From Nereocystis luetkeana (Eukaryota; Sar; Phaeophyceae; Laminariales; Laminariaceae): 64,000 bases of DNA. The notes below the pieces were generated by a model. The model had not been told where the DNA came from. It was given only the letters and a program-made list of their open reading frames with translations, and did not search any database. Position numbers and translations under genes: made by a program. The DNA lies in assembly GCA_031213475.1 (NCBI GenBank), contig JARUPZ010000002.1, positions 2,666,001-2,730,000 on the forward strand, in the 5' to 3' direction. This document shows positions 34,801 to 46,832 of the stretch, piece after piece (the stretch's first letter is position 1; every line of letters starts with the position of its first letter).

Positions 34801-37507
34801 TTGTGACCAAGAGAAGAACGCACAGTACATACGTTTCTCTTGTCCGCCACTCTCTTTCGCGCGACGAAGTCTGTTGTTTTCCCCCGCTGATTTATTCGAA
34901 AATACTGTTGCAAGCGCTCGGGAAAGCCCGTTTTGTGGGTGTATTGTGTTTCAACGAAAACACGTACGTACATGTACACTCCTTCGCGTTTGTCAAGTGT
35001 CTGGCCGTCTTCACAAAGAAAAAAAAAAATACCCGTATGTGAAGGTGTCGCCTGCTGGGCTATAGGGGTAAGAGATCAAAATACAACCATGTACACAATT
35101 CCGAGACCTGCACAGGAGGGGGTGGTAAGTAGTGACACCAAGCAAAAGACAGTTGCGTGTATACTTCGTATGGTATTTTTTTTTTTTCAGTTAAAAAAAA
35201 TATATGTATATATAATATATATATATATACCACTATTCGTACCGAAATCCCATCCCACTGTTTCCCACTGTTCTTCATTCTGACGTGAGGGGCAGCTTCG
35301 CGTCCTTTTCTCTTCTTTTTTGCTCCCTGTGACGACGCACCGTACGTAACTGGTATAATAAGTCACGCTGCATACGAACCACCAGGCATGATATGTACCC
35401 GTGGTGTGAAATGTATTTGCTTAAGTTGCAACATGACGCTAGATTATCAAGAAGGGAAACCTATGTAGACCGTCACTCCTGCAGTACTTCGGGCTTCAAC
35501 ATGTTGTTCACGAAAACACGTCACGTTTCCTCGAGAAAACGTGTGTGAGGAGGGCTCGTTAAGCATTTGACTGGCCATTGCTTTCGATTGATTAACTACT
35601 GACCTTGGATGATTGATTGATTGACTGTTGATTGCGTTCATCGTCGATCTTGGTCGACTGGTTGATTACATGTCGACAAAAACAGAGCAACGGTGCGCAA
35701 CCAACCATCCCCATGTCTCAACGTTTTCACCCACAAGACCTGAGCCGAGCAAATGGGGGCATCGGCTCACCTAGCGGGGTGGCAACATCGCTGAGCGACA
35801 AGGCAAAAAAGGGAATTGCAAAAAACCACGACAAAAAAACAGGGCTAGGTTTTACCTTTTTATTAGAGTACCATCAACAAACTAAGAACTGAACAAACAA
35901 AAACGAAGAAAAAATAGTCCCCACCAAATTTGCGTGCGCCATGATCAAGCCTGACCTCCGCGGCAACATTCACACTTGGTGTGCTTTACGTCAGGTATCC
36001 ACGTCCCAACGAGCAGCGCTAAGACAACACAGGACATTCCCGGCGCAGAAGCGACATCCCCCTACTCCGAGGGATCATCGCGGAGCGGTGCCGCAGCCTG
36101 CCGGGTTTCTCAAGCGGGCCCGTCCTCACACGCCGTGGCACAAGGGAGCCCTAATATAAAGCTCCCGACAAGCCAACCCCCCCCACCTCCCCCGCCAATC
36201 CCCCCTCCGTCGGCACTTTCCATCACAAACGAGGTCTGTCTCGGGGAGTGCCAGCCCCGAGCACAACCGGCCCTTAACCCCCCCTTCCCCCGGTAAGGCA
36301 GCAGCAAGCCAGTCAGCTAACCAGCCACCTGTTTGCCCCTAGAGCCACTCAGTGCTACTCCCACTACTACGGCTGACGGAGCGAGAACGCTACACAACAA
36401 CTTCCACTGCTGATGCTGCTGCGTTGAAGCAGCGAACGTCGTCCCACTCTGGAGAGACGTAGGCGTTGCTGCTAGGGCCTCTACAAAAACAGGCACGCTT
36501 CGGCAGCACGCATATCTATACATTCACCGCACTGCCTCTGCTACAGGGCCCTCGCTAGCGCCTCCGGGTGGGGGGGGGGGGGCACGCAAAACACTGACGA
36601 GCACTCAAATCGGGTGGGGAGAGGGGGGCATATACTCGCCCTGACAACAGTGAGACAAGAGCGTTGTTGAGATGGGCCAACTGCAGGCAGAGGATCCCAC
36701 CCTCGCGGAGTCCTCTCGGCGCGGTCCTCTTGAAATTACCCTGCCGCACACGCGCGCGACCGACATGAGGTGGCGCTACGCGTACAGCGCCCAGGAACAG
36801 CCGCACGGGGCGAGGAGCAACAATGCTTGCAACCTCCTTTTTTTCTGAGTGGGTGTCATGGTCTGCCGCGCCTAAACCTACTAATGCCGAAACACCGCAA
36901 ATATGTTCGAATATCGTCGAAAGGAAAGAAAAAGGGGATGCTTCTTCGTAACATAAATAAGGAGAGAAAAAGGCCACACGCCAAACGCGGCATTGGCTGC
37001 TCGTTCAGCACCGTAAACAGCGCGGACACGCGTCCCCGCCCCCCCCCCTCCCTCTCCCTCGCTAGCAGGCTGGCTCAGGACGACAAAGACCTAACCCGCA
37101 CCGGGGCTATTCCCGCAAATCCCATCTCAAAATGTACACCCCGTGAGGACGATCTCCGGTTTGTTTGTCTCGGGAGCCCCGAAACGGCAACAATTCCTCC
37201 GCGCGACGGCAACCTTGACGCCCACATCGCCTATTTCGAGGCCGACTTGCTACCCGAGAGGTTTCCCCCTGGCTCACAAACAAAATCGGGCATGGCGGCA
37301 ACGGCACGGACAAGCGGCGCCCTTAATGCCCGCACCCTGTTTTCGACAAAGACGGCGTGAAGAAAAATACAATGGAAAATTCTCCGAAATTTCTCCGAAA
37401 AATATCTCAACGTTTCTTCCACAATTATCACATCAGTTTCTTCCTCACGGCTACAAAAAAAAACGTCACCTTCCTTTCTTCCTTCCGGTAAGTTACGTCC
37501 CTCCCTC
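34801..37507. other. Intergenic region, no gene recognised
   Basis: Contents seen: a short AT-dinucleotide stretch at about 35200-35230, a degenerate GATTGATT run at about 35580-35640, C-rich stretches near 36175-36210 and 37040, and a G run near 36570. Nothing resembles a conserved protein or structural RNA. Confidence 0.5.
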
Positions 37508-40500
37508 CTAAAACCTTCCCCTGCCTCTCGGCGCGCCCCTTCCCCGAGGGGAAGAAAACCCTCCTCCCCTCCCCCCCCTCATGCCCCCCCTCCCCCTTGG
37601 AGACGAAAACCCTCCCCTCCCCCCGCCCCTGCCACCTCCCCTCCCGCCGCCGCGAGAGTCCCCGCGCCCCCGCCCGCGCCCGCCCCCCCTGCCCCCGCCA
37701 CCGCCACCGCCTTCCCCGGTGAACCGCGAAACCGGGAGGAGCTTCTGGGTGCCGATGAAGATTTTGTCGCCGTTTTTGAAGGAGGTAGCGTTGACCCCGG
37801 TGTCGGGCTTCACGGTGAACATGACGCCGTTAACGGGGCCGAGGATTTCGTCGACCTTGCCGATCTTGGTCTTGTTGTCGAGGTATGCGCCGGCGTTAAA
37901 GTAGGGGACCATCTTGTTGGTGAGCTTGTACACCATCTCGTCCTCGCAGGGGTGCATGAATTCACCGAGCTCTGTCGGATGGATGCATGGGTGGATGGAT
38001 GGATGGATGGTGTGCGGATAGAACGGAAGTCGGGGGGGAGGGGAGGGGGGGGGGGGGGGCGTGGTACGTGAGCCGAGAGAGGTGGAAACGCTGGTAGGGG
38101 TCGTATTTCGTCGGACAAGAAAGGCTGTTGCCTTTCACGCTGTTGTTGTCATCGTTGGTGTTGGTGCTGTCCATACTGTCGTTGTTGTTGTCGTTTTTAA
38201 CCTGGTATTCCATGAATTTATTACATCCTCATCGAGGACTTCCATACGACTTGGTGCCGTGTACTTCGAAGTATTTACATTGTTATTATTGTTTTTCAAG
38301 TGGCGGTGTTACTGCTGTGGTTGTAGTTGTTAGCGGACACCGTCGGTAGATGGCGGAGGTACGGGGGGGTAGCGGGGTCACAAGAACAACGACTGCGAGG
38401 GGTACGTGTGACTGCGCAAAAATATTTTGTCATTTATTGGGTCCACCTTTTTTCGACACAACAGCTACCGCGCCCGAAAACACGGCAACCCGAGAGGGGT
38501 TTGAACGGACGCGGCAGCTGTGCCAATGGCGGCGGCATGAGGGGCGGAGAGGGGGGCGGCCTTGACTTCGCCGCCCTTAGTAATCGTCAACTAACCAGTC
38601 AACCAATCAATCAGTCAATCAATCAACCGTTCAATCAGCTAACCAATCGATCAATCAGATCGCCCAATCACTCGATCGACCAACCAACCAATCAGCCAAC
38701 CAACCAATCAGACCATTTCTCGACCAGCCAAGCACGCAATAAATCAACCGACAAACCAGGCGCCCTCCACCATGACGGCTGAGACGTGGTGTCTGAGTTG
38801 TCCTTGAGTAGCTCTTGCAAGAGGACTTAGAGCCGTAACCGCAGACATCCGACGTCAGCAACCTCCATTACCTCAATTCCCCCGAAGCAATACAGATCGG
38901 CGTACGGAACCATAAAAAACACGGACCCCAGTCCCTCGATACCGCTCACCCCGTGTGGGACAACGGGGGCACGATGAGTAAAACCACCTGCCCCAAAGAC
39001 GTCCAAAAACAAAGCAAGGCCGAGGCTATGCATCCATCATCTGTCTACCAGCATGCGCGGCGTTATCTTACGCGGGGTATTACGCGTCACGGACACGTGC
39101 TCGCGCGCCCCCGTCGGCACTCACGCTCCGTGTACGGCAGGTGCTGGCTAGCGATGGCCGCGTCTGAGGCACCCTGGCCACGACCGCCGCGCTAATAGTT
39201 CTACATCGTTGAAGGTAACGCGCAACAGCTCCGGGGAAGTCGACTCTTCGTTTACAGACCGTTGACGGTCGTTTCGATCGTCCATGTGTGTGTACGTTTT
39301 TTTGCCTCTTGTCTGAAGCTCTCAAGGAGCGTTTTATTTGTCTCTCGGGGTCTGGGAGGAAGGCGCAAAACCCACAGGCCTACCGTCTACCAGTAACACA
39401 CGCACGATAACAAAACCCCTGCGGACGAATGTCGACGCAGATTTTCTCTCAAAAAATGAGGACGGTACAAACGCCGAGCGACGCATCGATGGTAACATAC
39501 CGTCAAGGTCTTTCCAAAAAACACCTTTGTTTTGTGTGCCGCCCTTGCTTTGGAGAAGCTAGGCTTGAAAAATCGCCGCAGGGGGGGTGTGATATATTAT
39601 CACCCGGGTGATACGGACGGCATTCACGTCAACTTATAACTTCTTTAGAACTGCGCGTTCGTGTTGGGAGTTTTTGGGGGGAAACTACAGTAGTTGGAAT
39701 TCTAGAAATAGTTTTGCGGTGGAGGATTGAACGGGTGAAAAGGGTGAAATCAATTCCCGCGTGACAAAAAAAAAGGGAGAATTCCTTCCGCGGTGGCATT
39801 CCCCCCCGCTCCCTATTCCAACACCGATGGCGTCCTCCCCGACAACCGGAGATCGACTAGCGGCTAGCATTGACGATCCCTAGCCCCCCTGGGCGCTGCT
39901 AATGTTGCTGCCGCTGCCGCTGCCGCTGCCGCTGCTGCCACCGTCGCCGCTGTTGCTGCGGCTTTCCAATCGATCGTCCAACGAACAAAGAGCTACCGCG
40001 CCTTCCACGCGCAGCACCAAAAGGGCGGAGGGGAGCAGCAGCCGACTTGGATTGTCAACCACGCCCCGCCCCACTCTTCTCTCCTTGGAGCCGGGAGGAA
40101 ATATCTCCCCGACCCAGTGGAGTAGGTTAGAAACAAAAACATGATGAACCCAAAATAAAAAGGAGCTGCTCGCGGCGTGCGCGTATGAGTGCAAAACAAC
40201 ATACGGGTACAACTTTCGACTGGGTAGGGTGCGCGAAACCCCGCGCATCCTGGGGTTTCCTACGCGGAGGAGACGTGGTTCTTGACGCATTTATACGTCG
40301 CCGTCGGCAAATAAATAGTAAACATCAAAACCGTGCCTCGTCTCTCCAGTGTCAATCCCATAACCCCATACCTCAACCTCGATCCCGACCATGATCCCTA
40401 TCTTCATCCCAATCTTGATCTCAACTTCAAGTTCAATCTCGATACTACTACTGTAGTTGTAATTTTGATCTTGACCTCGATCTCCATCTCAATCCCAACC

Positions 40501-41006
40501 TCAAACCTCAAAATATATCAATATCGGAGTCAATCTCAATCTCGACCTTAACCCTTTTAGGACTGCAGTCTCGTTTTGGGGACAATTGGAGACAAATTAC
40601 TCATAATTTGAGTCGCTTGTCCCCAAAACGGGACTGGAGTTCTAAAAAGGGTTAATCTCCGTCTCAATTTCGACCTGAACCTCACAGCCTCCATCCCAAC
40701 GTCAACGCCAACCTCTACGTCAATACCAATCCCAATCTCAATCCCAACCTTAATCTCAATCCCAACCTCAACCTCAATATGATATCTCACCCTCAACCTC
40801 AACCCATCCAGTCTATTCCAACAGGGGCTTTCCTAGTGCCTCTTTTCCTCACCTACGATCTCGTCCGGCGGTCCATCATCGTAGCCCCCGCGCCCACCGC
40901 GCCCGCCCCGCCCACCCCTCCCCGCAAACCGGCCTCCTCCCGGGCCCCTGCCGCCGCCTCCACCGAACCTTCCGCCCCTGTCGCCGCGTCCACGTGGGGG
41001 CCTCAT
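37508..41006 (-). CDS. GAR1: GAR1, H/ACA snoRNP core protein (2 exons, complete)
   Basis: GAR1 is the H/ACA ribonucleoprotein subunit that docks on the dyskerin-type pseudouridine synthase and promotes substrate loading and release; it acts in the nucleolus. Exon 1 is 41006-40853 and exon 2 is 37971-37508. They join in phase 1 (GTA-G / AG-CTC) to give 205 aa. Exon 1 encodes an N-terminal Arg-Gly-rich domain (MRPPRGRGDRGGRFGGGGG) followed by DDGPPDEIV. Exon 2 encodes the conserved core (ELGEFMHPCEDEMV, VPYFNAGAYLDNKTKIGKV, VDEILGPVNGVMFTVKPD, GDKIFIGTQKLLPVSRF) and a second long RGG domain at the C-terminus. RGG domains at both ends are typical of eukaryotic GAR1. The donor is G/GTGAGG and the acceptor GACAG/AGCTC. 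The intron is 2.9 kb. Confidence 0.95.
38580..38720. repeat. Degenerate CAAT/CAAC tetranucleotide array
   Basis: About 140 bases of CAATCAAT, CAACCAAC and CAGTCAAT units with frequent substitutions, inside the GAR1 intron. The reverse-complement type (GATTGATT) recurs near 35580-35640. Confidence 0.8.
40370..40800. repeat. Degenerate hexamer array (CTCAAT / CAACCT)
   Basis: Loose repetition of CTCAAT, CTCGAT, CAACCT and CCCAAT about every 6 bases on both sides of the MITE family 2 insertion at 40548-40655. Confidence 0.75.
40548..40655. mobile_element. MITE family 2 copy 4 with TTAA ends
   Basis: TTAA, then CCCTTTTAGGACTGCAGTCT, a 108-base unit, then AAAAAGGG and TTAA. In the GAR1 intron. 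Confidence 0.85.
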
Positions 41007-43454
41007 TTTGTACTGTAGCTGGTAGGCGTGTGCAGACGGGGGGGGGTGGGGGGGAAGGGGCTTGAGTACGGTGGGGTTGGGTGTAAATGTGCATGATAGT
41101 GAGGACCGTTTAGTGGTATCGCTGAGCGGGTACAGGCAGGCGCAACCGTATGCCGCGGAGACAGCCAAACACTTGAGTGCTACCTATATATACCAGGTGT
41201 TGTCAGCAGTACTAAACGAGTGTGATATCATATGATACCAGGTGCGATATGTATGTACGGGAGCCGGGACCGACAGCTGCGCGTACGAGGCATGCTGATT
41301 TTATCAGGTGGACGTCCGTCCATCCAATGTCGTCCAATGGACTTCCAGGCGGTGCGCTTGAACCTATCATACTGCTGTACCGCTGAAGTGCACCAAGTAC
41401 CACCCTGGCACCTGGTACGTGTGTCTACTGTGAACAAAACCATTGGTACCTCGGGTACCTTTTGCTGTAGTGATAGGACCTTGTTACGCGCTCCGAGTAC
41501 ACGCAGTTGCAGAGGTAAATATTACCCGGGATTTTGGTTACCTACCTATTAATAGTACACGGTATTAATAGTACCGGTACCGGTACATGATACTACACGT
41601 CGTGCACCTGCCGGTATACGACAACTGCTGTGCTGGATGCTGAACCCTTTCAGGTATCAGGTACTGCTGTGCATTTCCGCGCATTTTCAAGAGTATGCAC
41701 TGCTGCCGTCGTGACCGATACAGCACGTAGATAGTGCGGTCGAAGACGAGGAGCAGGGGGATCGTGGATAACCCGGAGAGTTGCACACACTCCGGCTGTA
41801 TTCCCTACGAGCACATGGCAGGAGCAGTGCCTTGGTTGTACGATACGGCTGCACACGGCAGCAACAATGAACCATAGCCGCAGCAGAAGGGCTGAAAACT
41901 GCAAACACTGCAGCTCGTTCTACCCAACGTGACGAAAGCAGGGCTCCAGACTTCAATCCCACGTTACACCCCTACAGCAGTACTTGCAGCCGCGTTTTTC
42001 GGGGCAAACTACTTGGAATTAATGTAGGGTATGTTTTGCAGTACTGCAGTAACTATAGTACGGGTATACTATTATTTAACCCTTTTAGAACTCCAATCCC
42101 GTTTTGGGGACACGCGATTCAAATTCAAAGTAGTTTGTCCCGAATTGTCCCCAAAACGAGACTGCAGTCCTAAAAGGGTTAATAATAGTACTACAGAGTA
42201 CGTATCCGCGTTGGCGATACAAAACTCAAGACAACTGGTACAACAGTTCCGACCGGCGCAAAAATGTCCTGTCCACCTCTCCACCTTCCACCTGTAGCTA
42301 GGCCAAGGACGCCGAGCCGGCAGCAAACAGTTAGCTCGGCGGCCTCTGCAGTCTCCACTGGCATCGCAGGCTCTGCTGAAGACAAACGCTGTTGCCCGCT
42401 ACGGCTGTCTTATGATAATGCCTGAAGTCTACAGCAGTACGGGTAGTACCAGTACCAGCATGTTCGTGCATAGCAGCAGCGGCAGCAGCAGTGGCGTCAT
42501 GATAACGAATGGAGCAAACATCAGTTGTGAACGCTTCAGATCCATATGGCAAATCTACGCACCTCCGGCCACTTAGAGCCGAGAATTTATCTAACCACCA
42601 CAGAGTCAGCACATGGCAACGGCGAAGCCATCGGTGCTTGCCAAAAAGCGATTCCTCTCTGTGGCAACAGTGAATGGGCACAACGTTGGGCGAGGCACGA
42701 GGAGGTTCAAAGCCCGAAAAAAGCAAAGGCTGAGAGAGGCACGGGGCACAAAGGCACGCCCTTACCGCTCCCAGGGCCAGAATTTAGGCATCCTGGCATC
42801 TGGAAAGGGAAAACAAATACTCACCTATATCAAAGGCTGAGGTTGTCTTCGATGCTAGGATGCCCGCGCTCGTGGTGAAGGTGGCAAGCAGCAGCGCGAT
42901 CTGGGGATCGGGGCCTTCATCGAACAGAAGATAATCCCGCAAGAATACCGCCTTCGAATAAATCGAAACCTTTGGGATCTTGGATCTTTACGCAGTCGTG
43001 CTCTGCGCTCGTGCGCTCGACCGCGCTCTCCACAGAGAGGCAAAATCGACAGGGTCCCTGCCGCACCCGGCTTCGAGGACCGACAACACATCTGCGGGGA
43101 CGGCACCATGGCAACCCCATCAGACATTTACACGGTCATTATTTTTGTTATTATACTGCAGTAGTACATGATCTTCGACGAAGTTTTCCGAGCTCGTTTA
43201 CACAATTTTGTCAAGTAGTGCACGAGTATGACTGCTGTGTGTTGAAAATCGTGGCTCGTGGTATTGGTGGACGCTCATCGTATGCTCCCCCCGGGCCCTG
43301 CTTGGAGGTCATGGCCTGCTGGGCGTTATGGGCGAGTTCTTTGCTTGATCGCTGTTCGGGCTTACAGGTAACTTTTCAGGCTGATAGGACGCAGAGCCAC
43401 TTTATTGGCTTTCCAAGACTAGCAAGAATTTCGATGCCATATATATATCCTCTT
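41007..43454. other. Region upstream of GAR1, no gene recognised
   Basis: Contains G runs at 41038-41055, a MITE family 2 copy (42076-42182), many TACCAGGTA-, CTACAGCAGTA- and TATTAATA-type palindromes (41190-41660, 41960-42060, 42427), and no open frame I would call a gene. Confidence 0.5.
42076..42182. mobile_element. MITE family 2 copy 5 with TTAA ends
   Basis: TTAA, then CCCTTTTAGAACTCCAATCC, ending GACTGCAGTCCTAAAAGGG and TTAA. The TTAA duplication and CCC/GGG termini resemble piggyBac-type elements. Confidence 0.85.
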
Positions 43455-43825
43455 TGCGCGGGGCGTACAGCGGACGACCAATGAGCGACTGAACCGCCGG
43501 GTGATGTTTGGGACGATGGCTGGTGGGGAGAACCCAGTGCCCAGGACCAGGCCGACCGGAAAAGAACTGGGTCCAATGTCTAGCAGACGACCTCAGGGCT
43601 TTTCGAGCCACCGAGGGGTCCACGGGAAGCTCCCCTTTGCTGTTCGGAGTAGATATGGCTAGGAAGAGCGGGAGATGGTACCGGCGGGTCGTCGAAGCAG
43701 CGGACTGTTTCATGGCGAGGTGGCACAGGGACGAGGCACAGAGGAGCCAGCTGCGCCACGCCGCTGAGGACGCCAAGAACGGCGACAAGGGGAGGGGGAG
43801 AGGGGGGAGGGGCAGCCGTACTGAT

Positions 43826-43888
<63 letters not shown>

Positions 43889-44403
43889 GCTGTCGACGAA
43901 TTCAGAAACGAAATGATAGATCGGGTGGCACGGTTTGACTAGCTCTTCTTACAGAATTTTGCCTGTATATCCCTTCCCTCTGTGCTGCTCCGTCCGCGCT
44001 GCAGATATCTGTCCTTCCTGAGTGCACATGCTTTCCGTCTAGCAGCCTCTCTGAAGTCCTTGCGTCGTTTGTATTCTGTTCCAGTTCAGATTGTTCTTTT
44101 TGGTTTTATTGGGTTTTTTTTCTTATTTTTCTGGTCTTTCTTGTGTTGTTATGTTCTATTACCCGGTACGCTGGCATTTCACTTGCTTGACACTTGAGTT
44201 TGTGGCTATATATATATATTTTTTTTGAGTCTTCCTCTGTTTCACAGCCTGCGACCACAGAATCAGTATTCTCTAGGATAAGGAATCAGGACGGAGACTG
44301 GGTGTACTGATGAAGCTGGGTATGATAGAAATGACGATTTAATGTGAAGACAACAACAATAACAACAACAATAACAACAACCACAACAACAACAACAACA
44401 ACC

Positions 44404-44443
<40 letters not shown>

Positions 44444-44456
44444 AAACAACAACCTA
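43455..44456 (+). mobile_element. Non-LTR retrotransposon 3' fragment, copy B
   Basis: Begins near TCCTCTTTGCGCGGGGCGTA and encodes a C-terminal polyprotein remnant (VQCLADDLRAFRATEGSTG, RVVEAADCFMARWHRDEA). A (CAA)n run follows at 43828-43886, then GTCGACGAATTCAGAAACG, a long 3' UTR, and a terminal (AAC)n tract at about 44347-44452 preceded by GATTTAATGTGAAGACAACA. It matches copy C almost throughout. The first fifty codons are frameshifted, so it is non-functional. Confidence 0.8.
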
Positions 44457-44539
44457 TGGATGGGCCCACATCACTTTCTTCTTTCTGTTCCCACTGAGTT
44501 TTTTTTTTCTTCCTTTCTATTTCTGTTTTTCCTGAGCCT

Positions 44540-44770
44540 TTCGCGGCGGGTCGGGTCACGGGGCGTTCAAAATGTCACGGGTCGGGTCGGGTCAGGAAGT
44601 GTTCAAAATGTCACCGGTCGGGTCGGGTCAAGATAGTTTCCAATATCGTTGGTCGGGACGGGTCGAGTGAAGAGTTCTACAAATAAATGTAATCAGTCGA
44701 ACTCACAGCTGACGATATTTTATAAAATCTCACGGGTCGGGTCTGGTCGGGTCGAGAATTTTTCAAATAT
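44540..44770 (+). repeat. GGGTC-pentamer minisatellite
   Basis: Units of (CGGGT)2-3 separated by AT-rich spacers such as TTCAAAATGTCAC, with a period near 45 bases. At least five degenerate units. The architecture parallels the GGTGC/GGTTC arrays near 20.2-22.3 kb. Confidence 0.8.
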
Positions 44771-45026
44771 CACAGCACTTCACACAGCGTAGCCACCGCA
44801 GTATTAATAGTAGGCATACCTGGCAATGGTGGCGTTGGGTACTGGCAGCACCCCATTTAGCAACAACAACGATGCAGCAGTGCTGACGCGGGGACCGCTT
44901 TCGGCTGTGGCCCGTGTACCGGCGTAGCTACAGTATTTCGCGCACCGTGGTATCGGGAAACGCCATTATTTTTGTCGCACGGGACACGTGTCTAGTTTTT
45001 TTCTTTGCTTTTGTGTTTTCACAATA

Positions 45027-45203
45027 CTCGTCGACGGGGGAAGAAATGGCTGAAGTCTTCTCACGATAAAAATCAAGGCAAGAACCACAGCGGGAAGGGG
45101 GAGAGGAAAGCCTGCCATGTGACCCCGGATCTGAGTTACGATTAAATAGTAACGGGGAAAGAGACAATAAATGGGAAGAAACAAAGAAAAGGAAGAAAAA
45201 ACA
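45027..45203 (+). mobile_element. SINE copy S3 (5' truncated)
   Basis: Matches the SINE body from CTCGTCGAC through CACGATAAAAAT and ACCCCGGATCTGAGTTACGA to an A-rich tail. The tRNA-like head is missing. Confidence 0.65.
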
Positions 45204-46832
45204 ACTTTGACTATTGGGCCAGTGATAGACTGCCACCCTTGCTGGTGGCTGCGCCGGGGTTTGAAACTCGGCGGATGTGTTTTCGTATTCATCGGGCGTT
45301 TTTCTCAGTCTTCTTCCGTCGCGAACAGTTCGAAAACGCGAGTCGGCAAAAATCGATGCCAATCGACCACCGGAGGAATTGCGAACCCTCTGCGCAATAA
45401 AATTGAACGCCACGTACCGGGGGGGGGGGGGGGGGGGGTAGAAAATATATCTACCTGTGACAACGGCTTGTTGAGGCATAAGGTCGCCGAGGGTAAAACC
45501 TTCTACGTACGAGTTGAGATGGAAAGTGGAAGTGGTGATTGAAACAAAACAAACACACACGTAGGAGGTCGTGGAGCTGGCTATATCCAGATTGAGTTTT
45601 GTTTGATTTGTGTTTTCTCCCTATCTGGTATTGCATACATATGATGTTATACCAGTAGACCCCTTGTACCTGTTTAGGACCATGGACTAGAGCGTGGTAA
45701 TGAGGCGTTGAGAGGTCAACAACAAGAACGACAACATTTGTTTCCCAGCACAAGAAAATAACCCGCACGATGTAGACTATGAACATAAAAAAACGAGCTC
45801 GCTGTTGTTGGTGATGTCATTTTATGCACTACTGCGTAGTGCAAGCCATGCGTTTAGCACTAACCTGCAAGTTGATATTTTGAGCGTTTGTGGCATGATC
45901 AGACCGTCCGCACAGAATACCGCCGTGGCAATAGCTCCAGACCTCGCTATTAATAGAGCCAAAGTGAATCAATCGGACTTGTCAATAAAGCTCACAGGAG
46001 AAACGTCGGTTCGTATATACCACACTTGACCTTGAAGTTGAAACAAATAGGTACGTCATATCTGAAGCACGATCTTGCAGCTCTATGTACAAGCCCATCA
46101 ACTACTGTATTATTAATAATATCCTCCCACCCCTGGTAGCACTGCCTCTTGCCAACCATCATCACAGACAGGTTTGTTGGCAGTACAGCACAAGACGCGT
46201 TAATATTCTCGCAGCGACAGCACCGTTAGTCCGATATACACACCAACAGGTTATCAACCATCAATGCATCACGGGTCGGTCCAGTCACCCTCACGCCAGT
46301 CGCTGTATATCTGTAGTCAGCCCCAGCAGCCACAGCGCGGAGAACAACCGTTGCAGGAGTTGTGACGGACGTACTCAATATCATCCTTAAGTAGTTTATA
46401 TTGTTCTCATGGGGTGCGCGGGCGTCACATTCCTCCCCCCCGACAACCTAACCCACAACGGATCATGTCGATCAGGTATCGCAAGCTGGAGGTAGTTTGT
46501 TAGCCCTCTCTTGCACTCCGCCAACTAATAGCCAAAAAATAATAAAACCCAAATCAAGAGCGAAAACCAATCGACACACCGAAAATCGACAACCCACCGA
46601 CTTTAGGCCCTGAGTCCCGCGATGTGCCAATCGATATACACACAACAGACATCTCAAAACACGCAACGCAGCGATGATGATGATGATGACGATTATTACG
46701 TTGATGTCAAGGATCGGCGACGCAGTGTGCGCCATTTCTCGAGCGCGGTGGATGGGGCGCATCGAGGGTCTGATCAATCCTAAACGAAAGTATCATGGTT
46801 AGCTTTGTGGGGTCAACGCGCTATATACCCAC
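45204..46832. other. Intergenic region, no gene recognised
   Basis: Contains a G run at about 45420-45438, TATTAATA palindromes (45946, 46107) and a short GATGAT microsatellite near 46675-46695. It forms the 3' flank of the giant repeat gene. Open frames are short and unremarkable. Confidence 0.5.

Larger units (their letters stand above)
37972..40852 (-). other. GAR1 intron (2.9 kb)
   Basis: It contains a G run on the plus strand at about 38036-38059 (a C run in the transcript) 60-90 bases before the acceptor. It also has a degenerate CAAT/CAAC tetranucleotide array at 38580-38720 and a degenerate CTCAAT/CAACCT array at 40370-40800, the latter interrupted by a MITE family 2 copy (40548-40655). 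No intronic snoRNA could be identified by eye. Confidence 0.8.

Noticed and set aside
40370..40800. Possible telomere-like repeat
   Set aside because: The CTCAAT/CAACCT units are too irregular and do not match a known telomere unit; a degenerate simple repeat inside the GAR1 intron is enough.
43828..44456. CRISPR-like or satellite array because of regular CAA/AAC runs
   Set aside because: Pure trinucleotide microsatellites belonging to the non-LTR element; no spacers.
44928..45560. 210-codon minus-strand open frame
   Set aside because: Mostly the reverse of SINE copy S3 plus a G run; not a gene.
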